DNA of 64,000 nucleotides, from assembly GCA_022496185.1 (NCBI GenBank), contig WTXG01000184.1, forward strand, positions 1 to 64,000. The letters are read 5' to 3'. Below the pieces are notes generated by a model, which was not told where the DNA came from, ran no database searches, and was given only the letters and a program-made list of their open reading frames with translations. Source of the DNA: Multifurca ochricompacta. Lineage: Eukaryota > Basidiomycota > Agaricomycetes > Russulales > Russulaceae. This document shows, in pieces, positions 1 through 10,329 of this stretch. How positions within the stretch are numbered: the stretch's first letter is position 1; the number at the start of each line of letters is the position of its first letter. The translations under genes were made by a program, and so were the position numbers.

Positions 1-273
1 AGTGGGCCCGAATATATGAAAGCGGTGGGCGTAGAGCCTGGCTTCTGATAGGGAATTAAGTAAGTGTCCGGTCGTAAAGATAAGGGATAAGCGATAAGAG
101 AACCCAATCATAAGTAAAGCGAAGTAAACAGAGACAAAGTCAGTCACGGGAAGGAAGGAGGGCACGTGAGGGGTCCCACGATGGAGACATGATCTGGTAA
201 TGTAAAGTAGGCGGCAGGGAGGGGTTGTCGTTAGGCAGAAAGAAAAATACGGGCAAAGACGGGGTTCGTAACA
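1..273 (-). repeat. Partial gypsy LTR at window edge
   Basis: The reverse complement matches the first ~273 bases of the 581-bp LTR at 50095-50675 with only a few substitutions. It begins with TGTTACGAACC at position 273 and runs off the left edge. The sequence just past 273 does not match the polypurine tract that precedes the 3' LTR of the full element (56957-56969). It is therefore either a 5' LTR whose element lies outside the window, or a solo LTR. Confidence 0.9.
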
Positions 274-769
274 TAGTAGGACTTTAGATTTGACCTCTTG
301 GGCCTTCAGCCTAGAGTTTCCCTGATCATGGAATACAGACTGGACTTCTAAGTCCTTTTTGCCTTCTTTGCGTCACTGGAAGGACCCCATTGCCTCTGGC
401 AATGGGTGTGCACTTCGTCCCCAGATCTCATTCCTTGACCCAGATGCCATTGCTGCTCTGGTTTCCCCTCTTTTACATCCTTCACTTCTTTTGAGCCCAG
501 TTTGCTTGATGTGCTTCTGGCACTGCAGCTGAGCCTGATCTCCACTCAACAGCCTTAGGGGATTAGCTCCCTTTGGCTGACTCTTCCTGTCTCCCTCTGT
601 GCTTGGTTATAGCACAAATCCCTGTCTACCTTGAAGCTAGAGGCCTGTTGCAGATCCCGGACCCAGAGCCTTGGGTGAGCTGGACATTAGTCCGAGCCAA
701 ACGTTAGGTCCAAGCTAGTGGGCCTGTGCCGACTCGTGCATGTCACACAGGACGCCTCGCTGAGCGTTA
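274..769. other. Unassigned stretch between LTR fragment and copia remnant
   Basis: I see no convincing coding sequence. A 65-codon minus-strand reading frame has no recognisable motif. The part near 600-770 may be a decayed piece of the copia pol fragment that follows, but the similarity is too weak to call. Confidence 0.4.
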
Positions 770-1221
770 CACCAGCCTTGGAGACGATGCCGATGACTTT
801 CATTCAACCTCAGGCTATGTCTTCCTCCTTGCTGACTCAGCAATCTCATGGACTTCATGTAAGCAAAAGACCGTGGCCCAAAGTACCACTCATGCCGAGT
901 ACATGGCACTCGCCGAGGCAGCAAATCAAGCCGCGTGGTACCGGAGCATCTTTTCTGAACTAGGCTATGAAGTCTCCAACCCGATTCCCCTACATGGCAA
1001 TAACAAGGTGCAGTGGACTTAGCACTCAATCCTGTGACTGGCAGACGCTCAAAACACATCCCAATCAAATTCATGCCATCCGCAAATATGTCGAGCAAGG
1101 CTTCATTGAACTCATCAGAACACCCACTGCAGACATGCTCGCTGATGGATTTACAAAGCCACACGCGCAAGCGAAACTTGTGGACTTTGTCTCTGGATTA
1201 GGACTAATAGGATTGTCTTAA
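770..1221 (+). pseudogene. Copia-type RNase H fragment (3' end of pol)
   Basis: Reading frames 726-1022 and 967-1221 together give the end of a Ty1/copia polyprotein: the RNase H signature HSTSGYVF, then QKTVAQSTTHAEYMALAEA, and the C-terminal stretch ending near LADGFTK. RNase H in such elements removes the RNA strand during reverse transcription. Gag, protease, integrase and reverse transcriptase are absent, and one frameshift near 1015 splits the fragment. It is followed within 12 bp by a G-rich polypurine tract and an LTR, so this is the 3' end of a truncated element. It belongs to a different copia family from the elements at 1827-15667. Confidence 0.85.
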
Positions 1222-1640
1222 TCACGGGGGGATGTTGAGCCAGTAACGGATCAGAGTTGGCCGGACCGGATCAGAGGTGACTGGAGTTGCTGGTGCAAGA
1301 CGGAGTTAAGTGGACATTGTAATATACCTACTGACATTCCACTCATTTACTATGATTACTTATGATTAAGATACAATTCTTCATGACCATAGCACAGCAC
1401 ACTCTTTACAGTATTTAAGGACATTATTTCTGTGTTGTACACTTCAGTTTTGACCATTCACAACTGAAGTGAGTATTTACTTAGATTATCTTTACCACGC
1501 GTATAGCTAACATTACTCGCATAGTTATCTTGCTACCCGTTTAGGTAAAGACTAATTAATGTACAGTTTTGACCATTCACAACTGAATTATCTTGCTACC
1601 CGTTTAGGTAGCGCTTATCTAACCTCAGCTGCGTTTCCAC
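1222..1640 (+). repeat. Polypurine tract and 3' LTR of truncated copia element
   Basis: A GGGGGGAT polypurine tract at 1225-1232 directly precedes an LTR starting TGTTGAGCC at 1233. The LTR contains an internal direct repeat of the phrases GTTTTGACCATTCACAACTGAA and TTGCTACCCGTTTAGGTA. The right boundary near 1640 is approximate because I could not find a matching target duplication. Confidence 0.65.
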
Positions 1641-1826
1641 ACATGTGACCTTCAAATGAAACCCACAGAAACCCGCAGGATTTAACTGTACCCGCGGGTA
1701 TGGTGTCTTAACGGGTACGGTGTGAGGGGTTACAGGCGCGGTGTGTGTAAAATTACCCACAGTGTGACCCGTGTTATGCCTTAATCATGAATCCAAGACG
1801 TTGAGTGTCTTTCCCAGTGTCAGTTC
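1641..1826. other. Host or decayed transposon-end sequence
   Basis: No gene is visible. The stretch carries several ACCCGCGGGTA and CGGGTACGG motifs like the subterminal motifs of the hAT-like element at 29737-33040, so it may be a relic of such an end. It finishes with AGTTC, the target duplication of the next insertion. Confidence 0.35.
1822..1826. repeat. Left target-site duplication of copia I
   Basis: AGTTC here is repeated at 15668-15672, immediately outside the outer ends of the copia I LTRs. A 5-bp duplication is normal for LTR retrotransposon integrase. Confidence 0.85.
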
Positions 1827-2331
1827 TGTGAAACAGGCATGAGGCGCAGCATACTGACTGTAGTGGTTAGTGGGTTAAGCTAAAGAGACAAGTTAGACTT
1901 CAGAGATGAAGAAAACTCTATTACTATACTACTGACCTAAAGAGACAAGTTAGCTACAGAGAGCGGTTAGTCAAAGGTATAAGTAGGAAGTAATGTAGAA
2001 GGGACTTACACTTCAGAGATGAAGAAAACTCTGAAGTGTAGGAGATGAAACAGACACCCTTATATACTCTTCAAGGGATGGTCTGTGCACTGGGAATAAG
2101 TCCACAAGTGCTGGACAAAGTCCAAACAACAAACAAGAGGGCATAAGGCCATTGGCTATTACAGAAATCACATGTTATTTGGTGCATCAGTCAGCTACTG
2201 TGGAATGTGAGAAAGAAAGTAATAATGATAATGTAAAAAGTCTGAGACTCCGGTATCTAATCTAATCTACAAAGTAGCTAATCTAATCACCTGATGCCTG
2301 AAGCATCACCGAACATCTTCTGTGTTCAACA
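1827..2331 (-). repeat. 3' LTR of copia element I
   Basis: It starts TGTTGAACAC on the minus strand at 2331 and ends near TTTCACA at 1827. It contains a TATATAAGGG TATA-like box (about 2062-2071) and paired CTTCAGAG motifs also seen in the copia II LTRs. The polypurine tract ATGGAGGGA on the minus strand lies directly inside the element at 2332-2340. Confidence 0.9.
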
Positions 2332-2601
2332 TCCCTCCATGCTGAAGGCATCTGGGTCATGGATGGGAAATGAGTTGGATGAGCACACTGCCATCACAAT
2401 TAAATGAGCATATCGCCAGCCAGAGATCCAACTTCTCTAACTCTTGAGTGCGAGAAATGCATGGTGTTCAGAGGCATATTGTGGTGATTCGCTTATGCAA
2501 ACTGAAACCATACACACCTCTTGCATCACTCTTGAAGTTGAGAACTTTGCTCATGGTGGGAAAGTGAGACTGGTATTCAAAGTCTCCAGATTCCAGCTCT
2601 C

Positions 2602-5600
2602 TCATTTCAGCATAAGTCCAAGCCCTTTTACCATGGTTTCAAATGATGCTCTTGGTAGAGACTTAGTGAAGCCATCTGCCAGCATCTCACCTGTGGGGGT
2701 TCGCACTAACTCAATTGTGTGCAATTCAATGTACCCCCTAATGGCATGGTACTTGATGGGTATATGCTTTGACTGCCTTCCTGTGACTGGGTTTAATGCC
2801 AAATCTACGGCACCCTTGTTGTCACAATGGAGTAGTATAGGGGAGGATACCTCATACCCTAGTTCCTCCATAAAAGTCCTGTACCATGCTGCCTGATTTG
2901 CAGCCTCAGAGAGGCTCATATATTTGGCTTCAGTGGTGGACTGTGCTACTGTTTTCTGCTTTCTGGAACACCATGATATGGCGCCATTTGCTAAGAAAAA
3001 CACATAGCCTGAGGTTGAGTGGCAGTCCTCTTGATCTCCCCATGAGGAATCTGCAAAGCCATGAAGGCCACTCTCCCCATTCCCTCCAGAATACTGCAAC
3101 TTGCAGTCTTTTGTACTATTTAGATATTTTAAGACATATTTTGCAAGTTGCATATGATCTTGAGAGGGATTGGAAGCATATTGGCTAAGGCGCGCCACAG
3201 CAAAACTGATGTCAGGTCTGCTTCCGATCTGTATCCATAACAGAGACCCCATCAACTGTTGGTACTTCTTTATTTCAGAAGTAGATGCTTGGCCATTAAA
3301 CTTGACCAGATGTACATCAGTGCCAGAGGGAAGAGGAGTATATACTCGGTTGGAATCCCTCATCCCAAACTTCTCAATAATAGATAAAACGTAGGCCGCT
3401 TGGTCAATCTCCAGCGTCTTGTTAGGACGATCTCTGGTGATGTTAACTCCAAGATATGACTGGATTTCTCCCAAGTCAGTCATCTCATATCAATTAGATA
3501 GAGCTGACTTCAGCCACGTTATCTTATCATTGGAAGACCCAAGTATAGTAATGTCATCTACATAGAGAATGACAAAAAGTGAATCATCCCCCTCCTTTTG
3601 ATGAAACACGTATACTCCTGCATCAGAGTACGTCCGAGTGAAGCCCAGTTCATTAAGAACTGCATGGAATTGTAGATTCCATGCTCGGGAGGCTTGTTTG
3701 AGGCCATATAAAGCTTTTTGTAGCCTACAAACTTTGGACTCTTGACCAGCAATGACGAAACCAGCTGGTTGCTCCATATAAATTTCTTCTTCCAGATCAC
3801 CATGTAGGAATGCTGATTTGACATCCATTTGGTGGATTTCCCAATCCTCTAGTGTAGCTAGTGCTAGTAGTAATCTAAAGATTCAAATCTGGCAACTGGA
3901 GAGAAAGTTTCATCAAAGTCCACCCTTCTACTTGGGTGAAACCCTTTGCCACGAGCCTAGCACGAAACCGTCCATCTGGTTTCAGTTAAAAACCCATTTT
4001 GACTTGACTGCTTTTCTTCCTTTTGGAAGATCCTCAAGTCGCCACACATCTAGTTTATCTAAGGCATCAATTTCATATTTACATGCCTCAAGCCATTCAC
4101 TGGCATTGTCAGACTGCATTGCCTCCTGAAAAGTCAGGGGATCTCTATAAGAGACTCCTGTGGCATTTAACAACTCCATATGCCCAAGTCTGGATGATCC
4201 CTGCACGAACTCAGCATTATCCTCATTGTAAAAGCGAGGGTTCATGTGACGTGAACATTTGGGATGGGCAGTATCAAGATCTAGATCTTCCTGCACAGCC
4301 CTGTCACGTTGTTGAGATTGTGGACTTTCCCTAGTAAATACTGGTTGGGAATTCTGCCAACATTCTTTTTAGATTGTCTTTTGGCACGGGTTCTCTGGGG
4401 GAGTTCAGATGGTTCCATTATTTGGGATGGAGGTGTCTGATAGATAGTCTCATCGTGTGTTTCATTTTCGGTGTGGTAGGCTCAGGATTTACTTGAGGAG
4501 GTTCCACTCCTCCTGTTCCTCAACCTCGGCATCCTTGTTTTCAGGGGCCTGAGGAACTGTGGCTATTGCTGGTTGAGGCTGGACAGGCCTCTCGATTCTA
4601 AGACAAAAGGCGTAACTTTTCCTTTTGCTTTCCCTTGCTGTCCTTGGCAAGGTTGGATGGGAAGGACCCTTCATCAAATGTCACATCTCTTGACAATACG
4701 AAGGATCGAGTATGCATATCCCAAAGAAGATATCCTTTAGAGTGGGGTGCATACCCGACAAAGACTGTTCTCCTGGCTTTGTGATCCAGTTTACATCTTT
4801 TGTCCTCTGGGACAGTGTAATAGGCTAAGCAGCCAAATATTTTAAAGTAGAGACATCTGGAATGTCCCCATCCAGAAGCTCAAGCAGTGTCCTCCACTTA
4901 TTAGAGCGGATAGGCGTTCTGTTGTATATGTGACAGGCTGTTCGCACTGCACATTCCCAGAAACCAAGGGAAAGACCAGCATGATGCAGCATACTGGTGG
5001 CCTTTTCCATAATGGTTCTGTTGAACCTTTCAGCCCTTCCGTTCTGTTGTGGGGAATATGGCATTGTCAATTTATGCTCTATGCCAGCCTGCTCAAGTAT
5101 TGTCTTCAGCTCCCTATTACAAATTCGCCACCTCGGTCTGTGTGTAAGGTCTTTATTTTCTTGTCTGTTTTATTTTCCAAGAATGCCTTAATATTACTGA
5201 AGACCAATGTAAAATCCTTTTTGCTTTCATAGCAACAACTAGAGCTGTCCTGCTAAAGTCGTCTATGAAAGTGGCGAAGTATAGGTTCCCTTGAATTGAA
5301 GTACATTGCAAAGGACCAACTAAGTCACTATGAATGACCTCCAAGGGTGCTGAAGCTCTCTTTTGAGAGGGAGGGAATGGAAGACGGTGTGATTTTCCCA
5401 TTTCACAGCCATAACACGGCTTGTCTTCCACTTGGCTATTATCAATGCTAAGGCCTTTTACAGCCTTAGGAGCATGTCTTTTGAGGGCCTCTTTTGACAT
5501 ATGACCCATGCGCAAATGCCAGGTTTCAAGGCTAGTTGATGCAGATTTGTGGGAAGCAGTATTTAGATTCTGCATAGTTTTCCCAAAGACCCAATAGAGT

Positions 5601-5960
5601 CCCATAGCCTTGACACCTTCTGCTATAATTGCATTATTGTACTTTATCTTGACTTCAGATGGAGAAAATTCCACTGAGCCACCTTTGTCTGTGATGCAGC
5701 TTGTGACAGTATTCTTTCACTGCCAGGCATATAAAGACATTATTTAACTCTAACTCATAATTATTTCGAGTTTTGAGAATGACTTTGCCTGTTCCTTCAC
5801 TTGGACTACGGAGCTATCACCAATTGTCACCTGATGTCCCTTGTGTGGGAAATACTCAGAGAAATCGTCTAAGTATGGTGTAAAGTGAGTGGTGGCTCTG
5901 CTGTCCATCATCCAAGGATTGCTGCCATCATCAACTTCTTGTGAATTTCAGTCAAAGAAT
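2602..5960 (-). pseudogene. Copia I pol (protease-integrase-RT-RNase H), frameshifted
   Basis: The polyprotein is read on the minus strand in several frames. From the N-terminal side it has the GAG-pre-integrase motif LRMGHMSKEALK with CYGCEMGK (about 5400-5530), the integrase core with HSDLVGPLQ (about 5320) and MPYSPQQNGRAERFNRT (about 5030-5070), the reverse transcriptase start MDVKSAFLHGDL (3828) and catalytic YVDD box (about 3555), and the RNase H signature HSTSGYVF (about 3010). It ends at 2602. Breaks occur near 3485, 3830-3980, 4300-4490, 4680-4820 and 5070-5150, so the product is not continuous. It is the same family as copia II. Confidence 0.88.
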
Positions 5961-6023
5961 AAAGTGAAATGCGAGGTGTCTCATGCACCTCCTGTATTCT
6001 GCCACTACCATTAACTATGGTAG

Positions 6024-6910
6024 CTATTTGTGTGGAGTTTTTTGTACACTGGGGCCTTGCCCCTTCCTCTTGTTGCCCTTTTTGCCTGCATCAGCATTGG
6101 CTCTGTCCTGTTTCCTTTGCCAACATTCATTAGCCTTGTGGCCCAGCTTCTGGCAATAGAAGCAGGTGACATCATTGGACGATGATGCACCTGCAGGTTG
6201 TGGCATGAAAGTTACTTGTTTCTTATTTTTATTTTTGTTGACATGGGCTGCCTTGTTAAGGGCAGCCCCAACACCACTTCCTGCGGGGCCGGCTAGTCGG
6301 CTTTCCTCATTAAGGAACCTTTGTACAAGGTCCTGAGGGGAAAGGCGGTCAGGTGGACCTGACACCAGGATTGAGCCAGCAATGGCATTGTAGGATGGAG
6401 GTAGGGATTGGAGCAATATAAAGCTCATCTGGAGATCAGAGATCTCCATCCCATTTTCCTTGAGGGTACTCCTCACATCCAACACACGCTGCAACTGGGG
6501 TCTGAATTGCTTGCCTTCCTCCAAGTGGAAGGAAGACACAGAACACCACAAGTTGTAGGTGGCCATGCTACCTACTGAGCCATAGAGCGATTCCAACACT
6601 CATATTGGCATTGACAGAAGGATAAGTTCTGTCAGAGGCAATTTGGGAGTATGTTTCTGGCGATGTTACCATCACCAGAACTCCCATGAGGACTTCCTCC
6701 ACTCTGTTCCACTCTAGTACATAGGCTCCAACCATAGTGCGAAGCGTTTGGCATACTCGTCATCCTTTTCTCCATCCTCTGGCTTGGGAGATTCAGGAAT
6801 TCAGGGGCATCATGAGTGATGTGCCTCTTCATTCCATTTATCCTCAGCAAGGCAGTGAAGACACTGACCATTGCTGCCAGTTTGAGCCATCAAGTTGTCA
6901 AACTTGAAGG
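6024..6910 (-). pseudogene. Copia I gag, frameshifted
   Basis: The frame 6024-6599 carries a capsid-type region and one CCHC zinc knuckle of the form CFYCQKLGHKANEC, which binds genomic RNA. The N-terminal part near 6632-6910 is in other frames and aligns with the copia II start (MERLDGSNWQVW at 9404). At least one frameshift separates the pieces near 6600-6630. Gag would form the virus-like particle in the cytoplasm. Confidence 0.82.
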
Positions 6911-7845
6911 TGGGGGGAAGACGATGGAAGACATTTGAGATGATTTAAAAAAGGTTGATCCTGGTTCCAAGGAGCAATTAGAACCAGTTGTCCAGGTCTC
7001 ATTGAAGAGGGCCCGTCCATTCTGTGGCGCTATGCTTCAGAACTTAAAAAGTCCTGCCTCTGATGTGTGACTTCTAAGTAGTATAGTAAGCTGTCTAGCG
7101 CCATCTACAACAATCCTAAGCCCACATCAGGGGGACATTGTGTAAATAGATGGGGAGTCATGTCATGGAGGAGCCAACGCAAGTTCCACTAGAGACAAAG
7201 GGTATAGAGCCCTTCCTCTAGTGCTGGTGGTGGAGTCCATGATTAAGCCCTAGATGATTGGGGCCATGACTATAGTAGACTATCAGGTTTCCTCTGGTTG
7301 GGGCGACCCCCAATGAAGCAGCAGGTACTTCTGCCCAGAGACAAAACCTCTAGCTACTGTGTAAATACTATAGTAGTTCAAGCCTACTTGTATTGAGCCC
7401 AAGCGTCATGGGAGTGACTACCCATGCCTTGTTCTAGACCCTAAACTCTACCAGCAGGTCACTAAACCTGGCTTACGGATCGAGCCAAGCATTGACTGAA
7501 CCTATAGCCCCAAGCCTTCTGGGCAAGTGGCCTACAAAGACTATGGATGGGACAAAAACCCAGCTATAACTAGAATACTATTTACTTAGAGCACACATGA
7601 GGAACTCAAGGTGTTTCACCTGCTTAGGGTCCCTCATCACCTCTTGCAAGAATCCCCTGAGGGACTAGCCAGACAGATCAAGGTGGCACATAAAGGCACC
7701 ACCTTGTGGACAGTTAAGGCAAGGAAAAAATCGAAGCTCACTGTAAGATGATTGGGAAAAGAAGTCTGAAGCTGTGAGCTTGAAGAAAGTTGGACTGATC
7801 AAAAGAAGGTCAGATCATAAAGCTGCCAGGCCATAACCTGTGAAC
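6911..7845 (-). other. Copia I 5' leader and primer-binding site
   Basis: This ~0.9-kb non-coding leader lies between the 5' LTR and gag. It matches the copia II leader at 8453-9400 in opposite orientation. On the minus strand the LTR end (TTCACA) is followed at about 7842 by GGTTATGGCC, a slightly decayed form of the primer site GGTTATGGGCCCTG at 8439. Confidence 0.75.
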
Positions 7846-7949
7846 AGCATGAGCGCAGCATACTGACTGTGGTAGCAGTAGCAAAAAAGAACTCAGAGAA
7901 AAAACATTACTACTGACAAAGAAAAACAAGAATTAGTAAAGGATAAGTA
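7846..7949 (-). repeat. 5' LTR of copia I, inner piece
   Basis: This piece matches the internal end of the 3' LTR at 1827-1930 with several small indels. The rest of this LTR resumes at 14406, beyond copia II, which shows where copia II inserted. Confidence 0.8.
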
Positions 7950-8438
7950 GTTGACACGGAGTGTCTGGAGATGCTTCAGGCATCTAGGTCGCTTAGCTGT
8001 AGATAGATTAGATTAGTTCCGGAGTATCGGACTTTTATGTATCTTTATTACATTCTTTCTACCTTACTCAGCTGATTAGTGATGACTTAGTAATGCGCAG
8101 TAAGCATGTGATATCTCTTTGGCCAATGGCCTTTATCCCTCTCTGTTTATTGTCCGGCACTTGTGGACTTATTCCCAGTGCGCACAGACCATTTCCCTGG
8201 CCCCATGGGTATATAAGGGTGTCTGTTTGTCCTTTACACTTCAGAGTTCTTCTTCCTCTGAAGTGTAAGTGTCTTTACTTTACTTTCTACTTTCCTTTGA
8301 CTAACATCTCTGTGTAGATACTTGTCTTTTAGGTCAGTAGTATAGTATATAGAGTTCTTCTTCCTCTGAAGTATACTTGTCTTTTAGCCTCACCGCTACT
8401 AACCACAGTCAGTATAACCAGCAGCATGATGTTTGACA
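7950..8438 (+). repeat. 5' LTR of copia II
   Basis: It runs from GTTGACACGG to TTTGACA. A TATATAA box lies at 8210-8216, followed by paired CTTCAGAG...CTCTGAAG inverted motifs in the presumed transcription start region. Several bases are missing compared with the 3' LTR. Confidence 0.85.
8210..8216 (+). promoter_or_regulatory. TATA box in copia II 5' LTR
   Basis: TATATAA within GGGTATATAAGGGTG. It is conserved in the 3' LTR and, as TATATAAGGGTGTCTGTTT, in the copia I LTR. Its position about 260 bp into the LTR fits a U3 promoter. Confidence 0.55.
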
Positions 8439-8452
8439 GGTTATGGGCCCTG
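8439..8452 (+). promoter_or_regulatory. Copia II primer-binding site (initiator Met tRNA, anticodon-loop type)
   Basis: GGTTATGGGCCCTG directly follows the 5' LTR. It is complementary to the anticodon stem-loop of eukaryotic initiator methionine tRNA (CAT anticodon within GGGCCCATAACC), not to a tRNA 3' end. This is the half-tRNA priming known from Drosophila copia and yeast Ty5. The match to this host's own tRNA is inferred. Confidence 0.75.
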
Positions 8453-9403
8453 CCGCTCATACTGATCTGTAATTCCCTTTGTTCATTACAGCCCAACTCG
8501 CTTTGCACATCAAGCTCACAAAAGCTTCAAGTCTTTCCCACCAGCTTCTTCCAGTGAGCTTTCTATTTACCGTCTGTGCACCTTAACACCCCACAGGATG
8601 ACGCAGTTTACTGCTCATCCTGAACTGTTTGGCTAGCCCTTCGGGGTTCTTGCAAAAGTGATGAGGGACCCTAAGCGGGTGAAACACTTGAGCTCCTTGA
8701 GTGCGCACTAGGTATTAGTAATTTCTTAGTTGTAGCTGGGTTTTCGTCCCATAGATAGTTTAGTAGGCCTATAGCCAGAAGCTTGTGGCTTTAAGTCCAG
8801 TCAATGCTTGGCTCTGTCTGTAAGCCGGGTTTAGCGACCCGCATGTGGAGTTTAGGGTCTAGAACAAGGCATGGGTAGTCACTCCCATGACGCTTGGGCT
8901 CGATACAAGTAGGCTGCACTACTATAGTCTATACATAGTAGATATAGTCTTCATCTCTGGGCATAAGTATCCGTTGCCTTTGTAGGGTAACCACGCCCTA
9001 CCAGAGACAGACTAGACATCTACTTAGTCATGGCCCCAATCATCTAGGGCTTAATCATGGACTCCACCACCAGCATTAGAGGAAGGGCTATACACCCTTT
9101 GTCTCTAATGGAACTTGCGGTTGGCTCCTCCATGACATGACTCCCAGTCTTGTTTACACTAGACACTCTGGCTAGTCTACCAGAGCTTATGTCTAGTTAC
9201 AAGATTGCGCTAGACAGCTTTACTATACCTAGAAAGTCGCACAACAGAGGCAGGACCTTCTTAGGTTCTGAAGCATAGCGCCACAGTATGGGGTGGCACT
9301 CTTAAGCGAGACCTGGGCACTGGTTCTAATTGCTCCTTGGAACCAGGAACTTTTTATACAACATCTCAAATGCCGTCCTCATTGTCTTCCCTCCCTCCTC
9401 CAA
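8453..9403 (+). other. Copia II 5' leader
   Basis: Non-coding leader of ~0.95 kb between the primer site and gag. The only frame of note (8093-8317) overlaps the LTR and is not credible. It matches the copia I leader (6911-7845) in inverse orientation. Confidence 0.7.
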
Positions 9404-10243
9404 GATGGAGCGCCTTGATGGCTCCAACTGGCAGGTTTGGTCTGCCAACTTCAATGCCCTTTTGAGGATGAATGGGCTCAGGAGGCACATATACGCCTAC
9501 CCTGACATGCCCCTCCTCCCAGAGGACAAAGAGGAGAAAGGAAAAAATGCAAAGGAAGTATTGACCCCATCCTTAGGGAATGGATGGGAGAAGAGGAAAT
9601 GTTAATTGGGCTACTCTATCTCAATGTAACCCAGGAGGTTACTCCAAGTAACCTCTGATGCCGATTATCCTTCTCTTTTGAGAAGTATAATAAGTTGGAG
9701 CGGCTTTATGGCTCTGTAGGTAGCATGGCCACATATAATTTGTGGCTTGCCCTGGTGTCCTTCCGTCTTGATGAAGGACAGACATTCAGAACCCAATTAC
9801 AAAAGGTTCTGGATGCCAGGAGTACCCTTAGGGAGAATGGGATGGAGGTCAATGACCTCCAGATGAGCTTCATTTTGCTAAAAGCTCTCCCAGACTCCTA
9901 CAGTGCCATTGCCGGCTCTATACTGGCCTCTGGCGATCCAGAGCGTCTTTCTCCTCAGGACCTTGTGCAGAGGTTCCTAAATGAGGAGAGTCGCCTGGCG
10001 GGTCCCTCGGGAAGTGGTAGTGCAGTCCTGTCTAAGGCTGCACCTGTCAAATCAAACAAACCAAAAAATTTATCACCACTTCCCGCTGCTGCCCCTGGTT
10101 CACAAGGGGTGGTCTGCTTCTATTGCCAAAAGCCTGGACACAAGTCCAATGCTTGCGCAAAGAAGAAGAAGGACCTGGAGAATGCCAAAAAGGGCAAGGC
10201 AGGGAACAAGAAGAGGGCTGAGGCCCAACATGTAATACTATAG
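9404..10243 (+). pseudogene. Copia II gag, frameshifted
   Basis: It starts at MERLDGSNWQVWSANF (9404). After a frameshift region at 9600-9690 it continues from about 9695 (MERLYGSVGSMATYNLW as read) through the capsid-like part to the zinc knuckle CFYCQKPGHKSNAC (about 10120), ending at 10243. It corresponds to the ~280-residue gag of copia elements. The break near 9600-9690 would prevent a full product. Confidence 0.85.
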
Positions 10244-10329
10244 CCACCGTAGTTAATGGTAGTGGCAAAATAGAGGAGGTGCAAGAAGCACCTCGCATTC
10301 GCCTTTATGTTCACACCTATAATCTGGAC

